Positions 39,198-40,767 of a stretch of 40,767 nucleotides of DNA are shown piece after piece. Numbering within the stretch: the stretch's first letter is position 1; the number at the start of each line of letters is the position of its first letter. The DNA comes from JAKOVR01 sp031415655 (lineage in GTDB: Bacteria > Actinomycetota > Acidimicrobiia > Acidimicrobiales > Acidimicrobilacustridaceae). The notes beneath the pieces are model-generated. The model did not search any database and was not told where the DNA came from. It saw only the letters and a list, made by a program, of their open reading frames with translations. The DNA lies in contig JANOSD010000185.1 of assembly GCA_031415655.1 (NCBI GenBank), positions 1 to 40,767 of the forward strand. The letters run 5' to 3'. The translations under genes and the position numbers were made by a program.

Positions 39198-40592
39198 ATG
39201 ACGGACTCCCCTTGGCTCGGCGACACCCTTTCTCTCCTCGATGCGTTTCGGGCCGGCGATCGATCGCCCACCGAGGAACTCGAGGCCACGCTCGCTGCCG
39301 TCGAGGCCAGCGACCTGAATGCGTTCTCGTTCGTCGATCCCGACGACGCTCGCCGACAAGCGGCAGCGGCCGACATCTCGCTTCCGCTCGGTGGCGTGCC
39401 GATCGCCGTGAAAATGGGTGCGCACGTCACCGGCTGGCCGTTCACCGAAGCATCCGTCCCGTTGAAGGATGACGTCAGCAGCTTCGACGGCACCATGATC
39501 AGACGGCTCCGCGAGGCCGGTGCCGTGCTCTTCGGGCAGACCACGATGAGTGAGTTCGCCGGCCTCAACCACACCCGCACGAAACTTCACGGCATCACCC
39601 ACAACCCGTGGAATCACGATCGCACCCCCGGTGGCTCGTCCGGTGGCACGGCAGCGGCCGTCGCTGGCGGTTTGTGCACGATGGGCACGGCGGGCGACGG
39701 CGGCGGCTCCACCCGTATCCCGGCCGCATTCTGTGGCCTTCCCGGCTTGAAACCCACGTACGGCCGCATTCCCAAGGGACCGGAGATGGCGCTGGGCAAT
39801 CTCACCGCCGTGAGCGGCTGTTTGTCGCGGTCGGTGCGCGACATCGCTCGATTCTTCGATGTAGTGAGCGGCTTCGACCGTCGCGACCCGTTCAGTCTGC
39901 CCCTCCTCCCCAATTTCGAGGCGGAACTCGGCACCCACCTCGGGGATCTCGCTGGGCTCCGGGTCGCCGTGAGCCCCACCTTGGGCCGTGCGGTAGTTCG
40001 CCACTTGCTCGAGGAGATGATCGAGCTGCACGCCGGCCTGCTCATCGCCGATGCCGGCCTTCGCCAAGTGTCCATCGACGTGCAGGTCGCCGAAGGATCG
40101 CTGGAATGGGCCCTCAGCGGCCTACCCGGTATTCGCGAACAACTCGGCGACAAGTGGCCGGCCTGTGCCGACGACCTCACCCCTCCGATCCGATTCGGGT
40201 TGGAGATGGCCGAGAAGATGTACGACATCGGAATCGCCCAGAAGATCGACACCATGCGAACGCGGAACAACGAGGTGATGGCCAACCTGTTCGACCAGGT
40301 CGACATCGTGATCTCGGCCACGAACCCCGATGTGGCGTTTCCCACCACCGGCGGGTTTCCCAAGGAGATCGACGGGCGACGCATCGAGTTGGGCAACAAC
40401 GGCGCGCTCACCATCCCGGCCAACTTCTACGGCAATCCGAGCATCTCGATCCCGATCGGCGACATCGACGGTTTGCCCGTCGGTATGCAGGTGATGGCTG
40501 CGCACCATCGTGAAGACCTACTCCTCGACTTGGCATTGCTGGTGGAACGCAACCGACCATGGCCACTCATCGCACCCGGCACACCGCGCTGA
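39198..40592 (+). CDS. Amidase signature family hydrolase
   Basis: 464 residues from ATG 39198 (MTDSPWLGDTLSLLDAF); the longer frame upstream lies over the SnoaL-like gene. The Ser-cisSer-Lys triad is visible: Lys in GVPIAVKMGAH (near residue 74), cis-Ser in TPGGSSGGTAAAVAGG, and nucleophile Ser in GDGGGSTRIPAAFCGLPGLKPTYGR (quoted as two motifs around residue 174). The usual VKD is VKM here. It should hydrolyse an amide to acid and ammonia in the cytoplasm; related GatA enzymes have a glutamine-binding Lys/Ser set, but no gatB or gatC is near, so an amide-catabolic role is likelier. Substrate unknown. Confidence 0.9.
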   Translation: MTDSPWLGDTLSLLDAFRAGDRSPTEELEATLAAVEASDLNAFSFVDPDDARRQAAAADISLPLGGVPIAVKMGAHVTGWPFTEASVPLKDDVSSFDGTMIRRLREAGAVLFGQTTMSEFAGLNHTRTKLHGITHNPWNHDRTPGGSSGGTAAAVAGGLCTMGTAGDGGGSTRIPAAFCGLPGLKPTYGRIPKGPEMALGNLTAVSGCLSRSVRDIARFFDVVSGFDRRDPFSLPLLPNFEAELGTHLGDLAGLRVAVSPTLGRAVVRHLLEEMIELHAGLLIADAGLRQVSIDVQVAEGSLEWALSGLPGIREQLGDKWPACADDLTPPIRFGLEMAEKMYDIGIAQKIDTMRTRNNEVMANLFDQVDIVISATNPDVAFPTTGGFPKEIDGRRIELGNNGALTIPANFYGNPSISIPIGDIDGLPVGMQVMAAHHREDLLLDLALLVERNRPWPLIAPGTPR

Positions 40593-40696
40593 GAGCGTGT
40601 CTGCGAGAAGCGGATTGACTCACGCTCCTAGCCGGGCTTTCAGCACATGGGGGTGTCATGGGTGTGCTGTGGTGAGCGGTGCCCTTTTTGGTTGGT

Positions 40697-40767
40697 TCAG
40701 CGTTTGCTGGATCCTTCGGTTTGTTCGAATGCTTGGAGGGACAGGGTTTCGAGGTCGGTGACGAGGC
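40697..40767 (-). CDS. Possible 3' end of a minus-strand gene cut by the window edge
   Basis: Reading from the right edge gives 22 residues (LVTDLETLSLQAFEQTEGSSKR) and TGA at 40697-40699. The C-terminus is amphipathic but too short to identify. The rest of the region after the amidase gene holds no other supported feature. Confidence 0.3.
   Translation of the reverse strand, partial: LVTDLETLSLQAFEQTEGSSKR

Overview
High-GC, gene-dense DNA from an actinobacterium. The gene content (DUF222/HNH-type protein fragment, ECF sigma factor with a beta-propeller membrane partner, DtxR/IdeR-like box, frequent GTG/TTG starts, ATGA-type overlaps) fits the Acidimicrobiia or a related lineage. That placement is inference; no rRNA marker is present.

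Layout. (a) 1-1048: the 3' end of a DUF222-like gene, then degraded, repeat-rich DNA. (b) 1049-6042: a divergent iron-siderophore locus. The binding lipoprotein and a sucrase/ferredoxin-like protein are on the minus strand; two FecCD permeases and an ATPase are on the plus strand; a DtxR/IdeR-like box lies between them. (c) 6220-13307: a YnfA-like protein, an SPFH protein, an acyl-CoA dehydrogenase, and an ECF sigma factor coupled to a 1013-residue one-pass protein with kelch repeats. (d) 13426-16967: an APH-like kinase and a MerR-type regulator plus methyltransferase, divergent around a perfect 18-bp palindrome, then a MazF-type toxin-antitoxin pair. (e) 17069-17977: a nucleoside phosphorylase.

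(f) 18178-31347 is the centre of interest, a selenium island of about 13 kb. On the minus strand it holds tRNA-Sec (anticodon UCA, encoded CCA), then overlapping selD, selA and selB, then four tightly packed genes: DoxX-like protein, small membrane protein, AhpD-like CxxC protein and radical SAM protein. On the plus strand it holds a PhnD/PhnC/PhnE-like ABC transporter (likely a selenium oxyanion importer by context). Also on the plus strand is a secreted MPT53/DsbE-like thioredoxin-fold lipoprotein whose CxxC motif reads UxxC: an in-frame TGA at 18505-18507 sits where the first cysteine should be and is followed at once by a SECIS-like hairpin. The island thus carries candidate uptake, activation, charging, decoding and a product. 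A gene caller without Sec support would split the selenoprotein into two pieces.

(g) 31608-35719: a threonine dehydratase-like enzyme, two paralogous 162-residue proteins of unknown function, a PepF-like M3 peptidase and a small membrane protein, all on the minus strand. (h) 35810-40767: an M55 D-aminopeptidase, a possible NYN/PIN-like protein, a His-rich anchored protein, a SnoaL-like protein, an amidase and a gene fragment at the edge.

Across the window, short tandem repeats (7-18 bp units, 2-8 copies) recur in intergenic DNA and, when the unit is a multiple of three, inside coding linkers, including those of SelB and SelA.
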